64,000 nt of DNA from Alteriqipengyuania lutimaris (GTDB taxonomy: Bacteria; Pseudomonadota; Alphaproteobacteria; Sphingomonadales; Sphingomonadaceae): positions 1,524,501 to 1,588,500 of the forward strand of contig NZ_QRBB01000001.1 in NCBI RefSeq assembly GCF_003363135.1, read 5' to 3'. Below are positions 11,305 through 20,836 of this stretch, in pieces (the first letter of the stretch is position 1; each line of letters begins with the position of its first letter). Position numbers and translations under genes: made by a program. Below the pieces are notes generated by a model. That model was given only the letters and a program-made list of their open reading frames with translations, had not been told where the DNA came from and did not search any database.

Positions 11305-12102
11305 TCAGACCCGCTCTACGCGGACGTCCTTTTCGCACAGGTCGATGAGGCCGAAACTGGTCAGGAAGCTGACATCGGCGGCATCGCGGCCGACCCCGAT
11401 CTTTACGATGTCTTCGGGCGTCGCCATGCCGGTCGCATCGACCAGCTGCCACGTTCCGCCGCTTTCCGATCCGGGATCGTGCAAGAAGACCTCGGCCACG
11501 GCATGGAAATCCTGCGGCGTGACGTCGGGGGCGTAGCACGCGACAAAGCGCGCGGGGATCACGCTTGCCCGCGCCAGCGTGACGACCATGTGCGCGTAAT
11601 CGCGGCAGATTCCGCGCCGTTCGATAAAACTGTCGGTTGCCGTAGTCTCGGGCCCCGAACTGCCGGGCGCGTAGGTAAACTTGGACGCCACCCAGTCGCG
11701 GATGGCTTCGATACGCGCGCCGCCGGAGGTTCCGCCGAACTCGTCGTCGACGAAGGTCTGGAATTTGTCTGCGATGCAATAGCGCGAGTCGAACAGGTAT
11801 TTCACGGGCGCGGCGGGCATCTGGTGCGGTTCGAGCTGTTTGAGCGATGCGAGGTTGACCATTTGTCGCCGGATTTCGACGCGTGCCTCATGCTGTACCT
11901 CGAAGCGCCCGTCGGCGCGCACCCACACCCGCTCCCCGATGTCTTCCTGCGCGGGAATGCGGGCGCAGCGGGCGGCGTCGGTCAGTCCGGTCTTGCAGGA
12001 CAGCAGTTCCTGCTCGGGAATGTCCGCCACCGCGAACTGCAGCAAGGCGTCGGTGGGGGCCTTCGTGGTGAAGGCGAAGCTGGATCGGATCGAGATGGCC
12101 AT
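11305..12102 (-). CDS. transglutaminase-like cysteine protease-fold protein
   Basis: A 265-residue cytoplasmic protein with a bacterial transglutaminase-like N-terminal beta region followed by the transglutaminase core. The putative triad is visible: Cys in RRGICRDYAH (about residue 164), His in DFHAVAEVF (about 199) and Asp in LVDATG (about 222). ATG 12102 is chosen; an in-frame ATG five codons upstream (12117) is possible. No signal peptide is seen. Members act as peptidases or amidases or are of unknown role. It follows rimO on the same strand with a 40-nt gap. Confidence 0.82.
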   Translation of the reverse strand: MAISIRSSFAFTTKAPTDALLQFAVADIPEQELLSCKTGLTDAARCARIPAQEDIGERVWVRADGRFEVQHEARVEIRRQMVNLASLKQLEPHQMPAAPVKYLFDSRYCIADKFQTFVDDEFGGTSGGARIEAIRDWVASKFTYAPGSSGPETTATDSFIERRGICRDYAHMVVTLARASVIPARFVACYAPDVTPQDFHAVAEVFLHDPGSESGGTWQLVDATGMATPEDIVKIGVGRDAADVSFLTSFGLIDLCEKDVRVERV

Positions 12103-12142
12103 ACCCCGGCAACGCACCGCGAGCCTTTAGTGCCAAGCAGGA

Positions 12143-13552
12143 TCAGGCTTTTTCTTCGGGCACCCCGAAAAGGTCGTGTGCGTCGGCATCCTCGATCGCG
12201 ACATCCACGATATCGCCAGGCGAAAGGCTTGCGGGCACATTGCGGAGGAAAACCTGCCCGTCGATTTCGGGCGCGTCGGCCTGGCTGCGCCCGGTCGCGC
12301 CGATATCGCCGTCCTCGTCCGGCTCGCCGACCTCGTCGATGATCACCGGGAGGGTGCGCCCGACCTTGGCGGCCAGCTTGGCGGTCGAGATCCGCTCGGT
12401 CACTTCCATGAGCCGGGCGTAGCGTTCCTCGATCACCTCGGCGGGCACGGGATCGGGCAGGGCATTCGCCGCTGCGCCTTCGACCGGCTCGAACCGGAAA
12501 CCCCCGACCCGGTCGAGCTGTGCATCCTCGAGCCATTCGAGCAGGTATTCAAAATCTTCCTCGGTCTCGCCGGGGAAGCCGACCACGAAGCTGGAGCGGA
12601 CTGCGATATCGGGGCAGATCTCGCGCCAGCGCTTGAGCCGTTCGAGCACCTTGGCCTCGTTCGCCGGGCGCTTCATGCGTTTGAGCACGGCCGGTGCGGC
12701 GTGCTGGAAGGGAATGTCGAGATAGGGCGTCAGCAGCCCTTCGGCCATCAGCGGGATGACCTGGTCGACATGCGGGTAGGGGTACACATAGTGCAGCCGC
12801 ACCCAGGGCGGCGTGCCCTGATCGGTGCGCAGCTGGCCCAGTTCGCGCGCCAGATCGGTCATGTGCGCGCGGACAAGCCTTTTCTCGGAATCCTGGGGCC
12901 CCTTCCACTCGCGCGCCTCGTGCCGGGTGTCGACGCCATAGGCCGAGGTGTCCTGGCTGATGACGAGCAGCTCCTTCGTGCCCGCCGCGACCAGCTTTTC
13001 CGCCTCGCGCAGCACGGCATCGATCCGCCGGCTGGCGAGCTTACCACGCAGCTGCGGGATGATGCAGAAAGCGCAGGAGTGGTTGCAGCCCTCGGAAATC
13101 TTGAGATAGCCGTAATGGCGCGGCGTCAGCTTGATGTCGGCGAGATCGGGCTGCGGGATCAGGTCCACATACGGGCCCTGGCTGGGCGGCGCATGCGTAT
13201 GCACGGCCTCCACGACCTGCTCGTACTGGTGCGCCCCCGTCACCGCGAGCACCTGCGGATGCGCGGCGCGGATCGCGTCGGCTTCTTCGCCCATGCAGCC
13301 GGTCACGATCACGCGGCCGTTTTCGGCAATCGCCTCGCCGATCGCCTGCAGGCTTTCCTCCTTGGCGGAGTCGAGGAAGCCGCAGGTGTTGACGAGGACG
13401 ATGTCCGCGCCCGCATAATCGGGCGACATGGCATAGCCGTCCGCACGCAGGCGGGTGAGAATGCGCTCGCTGTCGACGAGCGCCTTGGGACAGCCGAGGC
13501 TGACCATGCCGACCTTCTTGGGATCGGGGATAGAGGTGGTGGTTGTGTTCAT
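12143..13552 (-). CDS. rimO: ribosomal protein S12 methylthiotransferase RimO
   Basis: A radical-SAM enzyme that adds a methylthio group to an aspartate of ribosomal protein S12 using two Fe-S clusters. The 469-residue protein has the UPF0004 N-terminal domain with [13 protein letters not shown] and the cluster cysteine in [13 protein letters not shown]. The radical-SAM motif CNHSCAFC lies at about residues 154-161, followed by [11 protein letters not shown]. The C-terminal TRAM domain begins around residue 400. The LGCPK and IPQLRG variants distinguish RimO from the tRNA enzyme MiaB. Confidence 0.95.
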   Translation of the reverse strand: MNTTTTSIPDPKKVGMVSLGCPKALVDSERILTRLRADGYAMSPDYAGADIVLVNTCGFLDSAKEESLQAIGEAIAENGRVIVTGCMGEEADAIRAAHPQVLAVTGAHQYEQVVEAVHTHAPPSQGPYVDLIPQPDLADIKLTPRHYGYLKISEGCNHSCAFCIIPQLRGKLASRRIDAVLREAEKLVAAGTKELLVISQDTSAYGVDTRHEAREWKGPQDSEKRLVRAHMTDLARELGQLRTDQGTPPWVRLHYVYPYPHVDQVIPLMAEGLLTPYLDIPFQHAAPAVLKRMKRPANEAKVLERLKRWREICPDIAVRSSFVVGFPGETEEDFEYLLEWLEDAQLDRVGGFRFEPVEGAAANALPDPVPAEVIEERYARLMEVTERISTAKLAAKVGRTLPVIIDEVGEPDEDGDIGATGRSQADAPEIDGQVFLRNVPASLSPGDIVDVAIEDADAHDLFGVPEEKA

Positions 13553-13627
13553 GATTGGTCGCGCCCTCTACACCCGAACTCCCTGTTGCGCTAGGCGCTG
13601 CGTGGAACGCCAACGGGAGCGAGAATC

Positions 13628-14044
13628 ATGGGCCGGATCGATTTGCTGACGGTGTTTCTTGGCGCTGCAGTGTTCTTCCTCGTCGGGATGGTCTGGTATG
13701 GCGTGCTCCTCGGCAAGGTCTGGAAGCGCGCCATGGGCCGCGACGAGGGTGCCGGTTTCAGCGGCGAGCGACCCCTGTGGCTGGTCTTCGGCCTGACTTT
13801 CGCCTTTGCGTTGCTGATCTCACTGACGCTGGCCCATCAGTACGCAATGTCCAACCCCAGCCCGCGCGCGATGATGATGATCGCTGTCGGCTATGGCCTC
13901 ATGCTGATGGTGCCCGCAGTGGGCATCCGCTATCTCTACATGAACGTGCCGGGCAAGGTCTTCGCGATCGATGCCGGGTTCTTCGTCGTGGCGATGGCCG
14001 CGATGGGCGCGGTGCATCATCTGGCGGCGACGGTAACGATCTAG
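13628..14044 (+). CDS. DUF1761 membrane protein
   Basis: A 138-residue integral membrane protein with four hydrophobic segments (about residues 5-25, 50-70, 82-102 and 113-135). Its N-terminal pattern, FFLVGMVWYGVLLGKVWKR, is typical of DUF1761. A good Shine-Dalgarno sequence (GGGAGCGAG) precedes ATG 13628. It is divergent from rimO, and its TAG stop shares a CTAG with the stop of the convergent K+ channel gene. No function is known for the family. Confidence 0.8.
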   Translation: MGRIDLLTVFLGAAVFFLVGMVWYGVLLGKVWKRAMGRDEGAGFSGERPLWLVFGLTFAFALLISLTLAHQYAMSNPSPRAMMMIAVGYGLMLMVPAVGIRYLYMNVPGKVFAIDAGFFVVAMAAMGAVHHLAATVTI

Positions 14045-15183
14045 CGGCGGGCCTCTGCCTGCTTGGCGCGGCCATTGTCGCTGCCATCGCCGCGTTCCTC
14101 GCCTTCGACCGTAGGAACGATCTCGACCACGATATCGCCCGGACGCAGGCTCTGGCACTCGTCTTCCCAGAAGCCCAGCGCCTCGCCATTGCGATAGATC
14201 CGCAGGCCGCGGCCGCCGGTGCGCAGATCGGAAATCGCGCAGCCGCATTCCTCCGCGGTGACCGGCCGCTCGACCAGTTGGACCCGGCCCGAAATCGACG
14301 CGAGATCGGCGAGATAATCCGCAATATGCGCGCCCTTGACGCTCCCTGCGAGCAGGAGGCCGGTGAAGTGCACCGGGTTGATCACGTTGTCCGCACCCGC
14401 CTGTCGCGCGATACTCTCGTTGTCGCTCGCCCGCACGACCACGCTGATCGGCACGGCAGGGGCCAGCGCGCGCACGGTCAGCACGATCAGGATCGACGTG
14501 TCGTCGCGCCCGGCGGACACGAGCACGCTCTGCGCGCGGTCGATCTTCACCGCCTTGAGCGTTTCGTCGCGGGTGGCGTCGGCGGCCATGATGTTGCAGC
14601 CCAGCGCCTCTGCCTCGGCCAGGCGCTCCTCGCTCGGATCGATCACGACGATGCATTCCGGCTCGGTCCCGCGTTCGATCAGTTCGTTGACCGATTCGGA
14701 GCCGGAAACGCCGTAGCCCAGCACCACGACATGGTCGGCCAGCTTTTCCTGAATGCGGTTCATGCGGAATTTCTCCCAGCTGCGCTGAATGATGAAGTTG
14801 TAGGCGGTGCCGACGAAAATGAAGAGCACGGCGAAGCGGACCGGCGTCACGATCACCGCTTCGACGAGGCGGGCGCGGTCGGTGATCGGCGCGATGTCGC
14901 CGAAGCCGGTCGTCGTGATCGAGATCATCGTGAAGTAGACGACGTCGAGAAAGCTGACCTCGCCGTCGAGATTGTCGACCAGCCCCTCGCGATCCCACCA
15001 GTGGATCATGACGACGAGGAAGATGAGGCCGAGTGCAAGGCCGAGGCGGATCGTCAGGTCGCCCCACACCGGCACCTTCAGTGCGCGGCGCAGCGGCTGG
15101 AACTTGGGCCCGCGCACGTCGCGCGCGGCCGCACCTTTGCCGACCCTCTCGACCTGCTGTTCGCTGCGGCTCATGGCTGGCAT
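14041..15183 (-). CDS. two-TM potassium channel with RCK (TrkA-N) domain
   Basis: An inner-membrane K+ channel of the MthK/YugO type. There are two transmembrane helices (about residues 40-60 and 100-122) around a pore loop, with the selectivity filter TTTGFGD at about 89-95. A Rossmann-type RCK/TrkA-N domain follows (VVVLGYGVSGSESV, about residues 145-265). The C-terminal region resembles TrkA-C with RPGDIVVEIVP. The final residues are charged. ATG 15183 or 15174 could start the protein; neither has a convincing ribosome-binding site. It lies 61 nt downstream of surE. Confidence 0.9.
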   Translation of the reverse strand: MPAMSRSEQQVERVGKGAAARDVRGPKFQPLRRALKVPVWGDLTIRLGLALGLIFLVVMIHWWDREGLVDNLDGEVSFLDVVYFTMISITTTGFGDIAPITDRARLVEAVIVTPVRFAVLFIFVGTAYNFIIQRSWEKFRMNRIQEKLADHVVVLGYGVSGSESVNELIERGTEPECIVVIDPSEERLAEAEALGCNIMAADATRDETLKAVKIDRAQSVLVSAGRDDTSILIVLTVRALAPAVPISVVVRASDNESIARQAGADNVINPVHFTGLLLAGSVKGAHIADYLADLASISGRVQLVERPVTAEECGCAISDLRTGGRGLRIYRNGEALGFWEDECQSLRPGDIVVEIVPTVEGEERGDGSDNGRAKQAEARR

Positions 15184-15244
15184 TCGCTCATTGCAGAAGC
15201 CCGCCTAGCCACGCGCAGGGGCCACGGCAACATGTCTCTGGATC

Positions 15245-16006
15245 CTAGCCGTAGCGTTCGCCCAGCTCGCCGAGCGAGGCGTGGTGGGTAAGATCGAGCT
15301 GCAGCGGGGTGACGGACACGCAGCCGTCGTCGATCGCCTCCAGATCGGTGCCGTGGTCGAGCGTGTGCTCGATCGCCTGCAGCCCGAACCAGAAATACTG
15401 GAAGCCGCGCGGGTCGCGCCCTTCCACTACCGTGCCGCGCGAGTAATCGTGAAAGCCCTGACGCACTGCGCGGATGCCTTTGATCGCGTCGCCGGGGAGG
15501 GCGGGGAAGTTGACATTCACCAGCGTGCGCCTGGGCAGCGGCGTGTCGAGCAGCGGACCGAGGACCTTGGGGCCCCACATCCGCGCAGCCTCGAACGTGT
15601 CGTCGGTCGCAGCGCCTTCCTTGCTCGTCACCTGGCTCAGCGCGATCGAGCGAATGCCCGCGAGTGCGCCTTCGATCGCGGCGGACACGGTACCCGAATA
15701 GGTGATGTCGTCGCCCAGGTTCGCGCCCCGATTGACGCCCGACAGGATCACGTCGGGATCGCCGTCCATCACCCGGCGCAGGCCCATCGTCACCGCATCG
15801 GTCGGCGTGCCGGTGACCGAGAAGCGCCGCTTTCCATGCGTGCGCAGCCGCACCGGGCGGGTGAGGGTGAGCGCGTGGCCCATGCCCGACTGTTCCTCGT
15901 CCGGCGCGCAAATCCAGATATCGTCGGAGAAATGCCGCGCGATCTCCTCGAGCACTTCGAGGCCGGGGGCGTGGATGCCGTCGTCGTTGGTGAGGAGGAT
16001 TTTCAC
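15245..16006 (-). CDS. surE: 5'/3'-nucleotidase SurE
   Basis: A metal-dependent nucleoside-monophosphate phosphatase of the SurE family. The N-terminal motif MKILLTNDDGIHAPG carries the Asp-Asp metal ligands. SGVNRGANLGDDITYSGTV supplies the Asn and Ser/Thr ligands, and VNVNFP and VSVTPLQ-D are family blocks. The 253-residue length is normal. It lies 118 nt downstream of serS, an arrangement common in alphaproteobacteria. The pcm gene that often follows is absent; a K+ channel follows instead. Confidence 0.95.
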   Translation of the reverse strand: MKILLTNDDGIHAPGLEVLEEIARHFSDDIWICAPDEEQSGMGHALTLTRPVRLRTHGKRRFSVTGTPTDAVTMGLRRVMDGDPDVILSGVNRGANLGDDITYSGTVSAAIEGALAGIRSIALSQVTSKEGAATDDTFEAARMWGPKVLGPLLDTPLPRRTLVNVNFPALPGDAIKGIRAVRQGFHDYSRGTVVEGRDPRGFQYFWFGLQAIEHTLDHGTDLEAIDDGCVSVTPLQLDLTHHASLGELGERYG

Positions 16007-16124
16007 TTCGATATGCCTCGTGTTTCGTTCGTGCTGAGCCCGTCGGACTCGAAGAGGGGCCAGAGGCCGAACCGCGAACCAGCCGCACGCCCTTCGACAA
16101 GCTCCGGACGAGCGGCGACGCCTC

Positions 16125-17408
16125 TTACTCCGGCACCAGCCGGGTCAGGCCGCCCGTATAGGGATGCAGCGCCTCGGGCACGTCGACCGAACCGTCGGCA
16201 TTCTGATAATTCTCAAGCACCGCCACCAGTGTCCGGCCGACCGCCAGGCCCGATCCGTTGAGCGTATGGACGAACTCGGTCTTCTTCCCGCCCCGCTCGG
16301 GCCGGTAGCGTGCGTTCATCCGCCGCGCCTGGAAATCGCCGGTGTTGGAACAGCTGGAAATCTCGCGATATGCGCCCTGGCCGGGCAGCCATACTTCGAG
16401 GTCGTAGGTCTTGCGCGCCCCGAAGCCCATGTCGCCGGTACACAGCAGCATCTTGCGATAGGGCAGGCCGAGCGATTGCAACACGCCTTCGGCACAGGCG
16501 GTCATGCGGTCATGCTCTGCCTCGCTGTCCTCGGGCCGCACGATGGAGACCAGTTCGACTTTCTCGAACTGGTGCTGGCGGATGAACCCACGGGTGTCCT
16601 TACCCGCTGCCCCGGCTTCGGAACGAAAGCACTGGGTGAGAGCGGTGAGACGCAGCGGCAGGAATTCGCCCTCGATGATCTTGCCCATCACGCTGGCGGT
16701 CAGGCTCACCTCCGACGTCGGGATCAGCCAGCGGCCATCGGTGGTCTGGAAGGAATCTTCGGCGAACTTGGGCAGCTTGTCGGTCGCGAACATCGCAGCG
16801 TCGCGCACCAGCACCGGTGGGTTGCATTCGAGGTAGCCGTTCTCGTTCACCTGCCGGTCGAGCATGAACTGGCCGATGGCACGGTGCAGCCGCGCGATCC
16901 CACCGCGCAGAAACGTGAAGCGCGCGCCCGCGATATCGGCACCGATCTCGAAATCGAGGCCGAGGGCGGGGCCGATATCGGCATGTTCCCTGGGCTCGAA
17001 ATCGAAGCTGCGCTTCTCGCCCCAGCTCGACAGCTCGACATTCTCTTCCTCGCCCATCCCGTCGGGCACGTCTTCGGCCGGAATGTTGGGAATGCGTGCG
17101 AGCAGATCGTCGAGCTCGCCGCCGATGGTACGGGACTGCTCCTCGAGATGCGGCAGGGTGGCGGCCTTCAGCTCGCTCACTTCGGCCTTGAGCCGCTCCG
17201 CCTCGTCCGTGTCGCCCTTCGACATCGCCTGGCCGATCGCCTTCGACGCGGCGTTGCGGCGGTTCTGTGCGTCCTGCAATTCGGTCAGCACAGCGCGGCG
17301 GCGCGCATCGAGGTCGAGCAGTTTGGTGGAGACCGGCTCGGCCCCGCGGCGGGCGAGCCCGGCATCGAACGCTTCGGGTTCGCGGCGGATCGTGGCGATA
17401 TCATGCAT
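16125..17408 (-). CDS. serS: seryl-tRNA synthetase
   Basis: A class II aminoacyl-tRNA synthetase that charges tRNA-Ser and, for later SelA action, tRNA-Sec. The 427-residue protein has the N-terminal coiled-coil tRNA-binding arm (about residues 25-105, with RRAVLTELQ and SELKAATLP). The class II catalytic core carries motif 2 [20 protein letters not shown] (about 257-276) and motif 3 ending in [18 protein letters not shown]. The segment [19 protein letters not shown] is also characteristic. It is first in a serS-surE-channel run on this strand. Confidence 0.97.
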   Translation of the reverse strand: MHDIATIRREPEAFDAGLARRGAEPVSTKLLDLDARRRAVLTELQDAQNRRNAASKAIGQAMSKGDTDEAERLKAEVSELKAATLPHLEEQSRTIGGELDDLLARIPNIPAEDVPDGMGEEENVELSSWGEKRSFDFEPREHADIGPALGLDFEIGADIAGARFTFLRGGIARLHRAIGQFMLDRQVNENGYLECNPPVLVRDAAMFATDKLPKFAEDSFQTTDGRWLIPTSEVSLTASVMGKIIEGEFLPLRLTALTQCFRSEAGAAGKDTRGFIRQHQFEKVELVSIVRPEDSEAEHDRMTACAEGVLQSLGLPYRKMLLCTGDMGFGARKTYDLEVWLPGQGAYREISSCSNTGDFQARRMNARYRPERGGKKTEFVHTLNGSGLAVGRTLVAVLENYQNADGSVDVPEALHPYTGGLTRLVPE

Positions 17409-17554
17409 GGCAAGCGCCTATGCCGAGCGTGCGGATAATTGGCCAGTGACAAGTTGACGCAGACGCACCCGGATGGGCAGTCCGGGGCACAATCGGGGTC
17501 GCCGTCCGTTGGTCGCGATCAGGGGCGCATGGCCTGACACGACAGGAAAGACGT

Positions 17555-18895
17555 ATGAGCACTCACGCGGCCCCCAGGCGCACGCCCTTCATCGACATTG
17601 CGCAGACTGCGATCGGGTTGGGTCAGAAGCTAGGCCTGGTGGCGCCTTCGCGGCTCGAAAAGACGGCATTGATGGACCATGCGGCGGCGGAGACTGGGCT
17701 CGACGATTTTGGCGATCCGTGGTTCGAGCAGCCCTTCGGAGTCCTGCTCGATTCGATCCGCGAGGAAGCGCGGCTCAACACCGCCGGAGAATTCGCAGCG
17801 CGGCTGCAATTCGGCAAGGTCCTGCGCGACCGGCTGTTGGCGTTCGACTGGTTCAGGCGCCATCCCGAAATCCTCGAACGTTCGATCAAGCGCCCGGTGG
17901 TGATCGTGGGCCCGATGCGTTCCGGCACCACGCGGCTGCATCGCCTGCTCGCCAGCGATCATCGCTTCAGTCACATGCGCAGCTTCGAGACAATCGCACC
18001 CGTTCCGCGCCCCGATTTCGAAGAGGTTCTCGCCGGTCGAAAGCGCGACTTCCGCCCAACGCTGGCAAAGCGCGTGATGATGATCGCGCGGCTGGCCAAT
18101 CCGCGCACGCTGTCGATCCATCCGACCGGACCAATGCAGCCCGAGGAAGAGCTCGGCCTGCTGGTCAACTCGATGTACGGGATGAAGCACGAGGCCCAGT
18201 GGCGCGTGCCGACCTACGGCCGCTGGTGCGAGCGGATCGATGCGACGCCCGCCTATCGCCACCTCGCGGACCTTTTGCGCCTGATCGGCTGGTCACAGCA
18301 GGTGAGCGAGATTCGCCCGTGGATTCTCAAGACCCCGCAGCACATGCTCGATCTGCCTGCCTTGCTGAATGTGTTCCCCGATGCGCGGATCATCTTCACC
18401 CATCGCGACCCGACCAAGGTGGTGGGCAGCGCCGCTTCGCTCGCCTGGAACCAGACGGCGATCCATTCCGACGAGGTCACGCCCTACGAAGTCGGCGAGG
18501 AATGGATGCGCAAGAGCGTGCTGCAGGTCGAGCGGATGATGGCGGCCCGCTCGCTGGTCCCGGCCGAGCGGCGGATCGACATCGGCTACGACGCGATGGA
18601 ACGCGACTGGCAGGGCACGATGGCGCGGATCTACGCCTTCCTCGACCTGGACATGGCTCCCGCCGTGCCCGCGATGCAGCGCTATCAGGAGCGAACGCGC
18701 AATCTCAAACGCAAGCCGCACAAGTACAGCCTCGCACAATTCGGCCTGGAAGAGGCCGAGGTCCGCAACCGGTTCACCGCTTATGCTGCCCGGTTCGGAA
18801 TTCCCGATGAGGGCGCCGGCACTGCCGAGAGGGCCAGCGACTCGGACTCGCCAATCGCCAATCCAACGTTCGGGCGGACGGCCGGCACACACTAG
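17555..18895 (+). CDS. sulfotransferase-family protein
   Basis: A 446-residue soluble protein of the bacterial sulfotransferase superfamily, which moves sulfate from PAPS to an acceptor. The 5'-phosphosulfate loop IVGPMRSGTTRLHRLLASD lies near residues 116-134. A 3'-phosphate-binding segment, FTHRDPTKVVGSAASLAW, lies near residue 285. The N-terminal helical region and the later IGYDAMERDWQGTM helix match the Sulfotransfer_3 type common in sphingomonads. The acceptor is unknown. No PAPS synthesis genes are in the window. It starts with ATG 17555 after a GACAGGAAAG purine stretch. Confidence 0.82.
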   Translation: MSTHAAPRRTPFIDIAQTAIGLGQKLGLVAPSRLEKTALMDHAAAETGLDDFGDPWFEQPFGVLLDSIREEARLNTAGEFAARLQFGKVLRDRLLAFDWFRRHPEILERSIKRPVVIVGPMRSGTTRLHRLLASDHRFSHMRSFETIAPVPRPDFEEVLAGRKRDFRPTLAKRVMMIARLANPRTLSIHPTGPMQPEEELGLLVNSMYGMKHEAQWRVPTYGRWCERIDATPAYRHLADLLRLIGWSQQVSEIRPWILKTPQHMLDLPALLNVFPDARIIFTHRDPTKVVGSAASLAWNQTAIHSDEVTPYEVGEEWMRKSVLQVERMMAARSLVPAERRIDIGYDAMERDWQGTMARIYAFLDLDMAPAVPAMQRYQERTRNLKRKPHKYSLAQFGLEEAEVRNRFTAYAARFGIPDEGAGTAERASDSDSPIANPTFGRTAGTH

Positions 18896-18996
18896 GTCCC
18901 ACAGGTTTTCCGGTACGCCGTCATGACGGACGGTCGTTAATTCGCCCCTTGTGGCATTTCTGCGACTTGCGACCCGCGGACTTCGGCGGTGCAAAA

Positions 18997-19052
18997 AAAG
19001 CGTCACGTAACCGCCGCCAAACTGTCATCGGGATGGCCCGAAACTGTCATTC
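18997..19052 (+). promoter_or_regulatory. 22-bp-periodic GTCA direct repeats (candidate operator)
   Basis: Three GTCA cores start at 19002, 19024 and 19046, exactly 22 bp (two helical turns) apart. The last two sit in identical CTGTCAT heptamers preceded by AAA. The array ends about 80 bp before the lipoprotein start. CTGTCAT is also the half-site of Pho boxes, but the intermediate 11-bp half-sites are not conserved here, so assignment to PhoB is tentative. An activator site for the lipoprotein/TonB-receptor pair is the simplest reading. Confidence 0.4.
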
Positions 19053-19132
19053 GCCATCTCTAGCGACCCTCTCGCGATCAAAATTCGCGTCCGTAATGTT
19101 CGATTCTTCGGTTTTTGAGGGGACCGCTCGCT

Positions 19133-20707
19133 GTGAAAAATCTCCATCGCTCGCTCGTCATCGGTTGTAGCGCGCTGGCTCTTGCCGGCTGTGGCGCCGA
19201 CGAAATTGTCTCGCCCGGTACGGGCGGCAACGTGACCATCAACAATCCTGCCCCGGCACCGGCCCCCACGCCGACGCCGACCCCGACGCAGGCGCAGGTG
19301 ACCCCGGCTGCCGGGTGTCCGACCATCGCGAATCCGACCGGGCTGAACGATCTCGGCACGATCAGCGGCCCGACCGGCGAATATCGCCGCTGCCGCCTGC
19401 CCGGGAGCTTCACCGCATCGAGCACGCTGCCCGCCGTCAACGGCCTGCTCTACGAACTGAACGGGCAGACCGACGTCGGCACCGACCAGGGCTTCGCCTC
19501 GACAAACACCGACGTCACGCTGACGATCGAGCCGGGCGTGATCATCTACGCATCGGGTAACGACTTCCTCAACGTGAACCGCGGAAACCAGCTGAACGCG
19601 ATCGGCACGGAAGCCGAACCGATCATCTTCACCAGCCGCGACAACGTTCTGGGCAGCAACAATGCCGACTCGTCGGGCCAGTGGGGCGGCGTGATCCTCT
19701 CGGGCCGCGCGCCCGTGACCGATTGCTTCCTCGGTGCCGAAGCCACCAATAACTGCGAACGCCGCGTGGAAGGCGCGACCAACCAGATCCTGTACGGCGG
19801 CGCGCAGACTGGCGACAGCTCGGGCACGCTCAGCTACGTGCAGATCCGTTATTCGGGCTTCGCGCTCGCCAATGGTGACGAGCTCCAGTCGCTCACCACG
19901 GGCGGTATCGGTTCGGGCACCACCCTCAACCACATCCAGACCTACAACAGCTCGGACGACGGCGCGGAATTCTTCGGCGGCGTGGTCGAGGGCAGCCGCT
20001 TCATCATGGTCGGCGCTGAAGACGACTCGCTCGACACCGACACCGGTGTGAAAGCGTTCTTTGACCAGTTGCTCGTCGTACAGCGCAACACTGCGTCGGA
20101 CACTGTCATCGAGCAGGATTCGGACGGTAACGAAAATGTCGGCCCGCGGACCAATACGCGGATCAACAACGCGACCTTCGTGATCGACAGCGCCACCGGC
20201 GATCGCGGCATTCGTATCCGCGGATCGAGCGACTTCACGCTGCTCAACTCGCTGCTCGTAGAAGAAGACGGCACGGCATGCCTGAACGTGCAGGGCACAT
20301 CGCTGAACGGCGCAGCCGGCAGCAATGCCGACGAAGCAGGCCCGGTCGTGTTCAACTCGGTCGCGCTCGATTGCGCCACCAACTTCCGCGACGGCGGCGG
20401 CAACACGGCGGCCCAGGTCGAAACGCGCTTCGATGCGGGCACCGGCAACACCAAGGACTTCAGCAACACGCTGCAGCGCCTGACCGGTGTGACCACCGGG
20501 GCCGCCTTCATCAATGGCGCGAACGAGAACGGCTACACGCCGATCTTCGACGCCACCACGGTCTCCAGCTTCTTCTCCACCCGCACCTACATCGGCGCGG
20601 TGACGAGCCAGGCCGACAACTGGGCCGAAGGCTGGACCTGCAACTCGCCGACCGTGACGCTCGGCCTCGACAACACTGGCGACTGCAGCACGCTGCCGAC
20701 CGCCTGA
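19133..20707 (+). CDS. lipoprotein with beta-helix-like repeats, TonB-receptor partner
   Basis: A 524-residue predicted lipoprotein. GTG 19133 is chosen because the lipobox ALAGC then ends at Cys 20 and a GAGGGG ribosome-binding site lies 10 nt upstream. A Pro/Thr-rich linker follows, then a long Asn/Gly/Thr-rich, beta-strand-rich region (about residues 90-440). Repeating phrases such as SGQWGGVILSGRAPV, ADGDSS-like turns and GDRGIRIRGSSDF suggest a right-handed beta-helix. Six scattered cysteines after the lipobox could form disulfides. It lies immediately upstream of a TonB-dependent receptor and is probably the surface or periplasmic partner in capture of an unknown substrate. I do not recognise a named family. 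Confidence 0.7.
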   Translation: MKNLHRSLVIGCSALALAGCGADEIVSPGTGGNVTINNPAPAPAPTPTPTPTQAQVTPAAGCPTIANPTGLNDLGTISGPTGEYRRCRLPGSFTASSTLPAVNGLLYELNGQTDVGTDQGFASTNTDVTLTIEPGVIIYASGNDFLNVNRGNQLNAIGTEAEPIIFTSRDNVLGSNNADSSGQWGGVILSGRAPVTDCFLGAEATNNCERRVEGATNQILYGGAQTGDSSGTLSYVQIRYSGFALANGDELQSLTTGGIGSGTTLNHIQTYNSSDDGAEFFGGVVEGSRFIMVGAEDDSLDTDTGVKAFFDQLLVVQRNTASDTVIEQDSDGNENVGPRTNTRINNATFVIDSATGDRGIRIRGSSDFTLLNSLLVEEDGTACLNVQGTSLNGAAGSNADEAGPVVFNSVALDCATNFRDGGGNTAAQVETRFDAGTGNTKDFSNTLQRLTGVTTGAAFINGANENGYTPIFDATTVSSFFSTRTYIGAVTSQADNWAEGWTCNSPTVTLGLDNTGDCSTLPTA

Positions 20708-20761
20708 TCGAGTGACTGGCCGGGGGTGTCCGCCGCGACGCGGGCACCTCCACCACTCGAT
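20707..20761 (+). terminator. long intercistronic hairpin (attenuator or mRNA stabiliser)
   Basis: An outer 8-bp perfect inverted repeat (20707-20714 with 20754-20761, ATCGAGTG/CACTCGAT) encloses a 12-bp stem (20722-20733 with 20740-20751) with two G-U pairs and a 6-nt loop. No T-run follows, so it is not a textbook intrinsic terminator. It lies directly after the lipoprotein stop and before the TonB receptor, where it could give unequal expression of the two genes or protect the upstream mRNA. Confidence 0.65.
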
Positions 20762-20836
20762 AGCACGTGAGACCGGTCCAAGCTGGACCGGTTGCGACCA
20801 TTTTTACGGACCTTAATGATGAGGGGGTCTTCTACC

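Noticed and set aside
13555..15291. 578-codon plus-strand open frame
   Set aside because: It overlaps DUF1761 in another frame and the K+ channel in antisense. Both of those have clear family features and this frame has none.
18997..19052. Firm call of a PhoB-binding Pho box
   Set aside because: The 22-bp spacing and CTGTCAT fit, but the 11-bp intermediate half-sites are absent, so it is kept only as a candidate operator.
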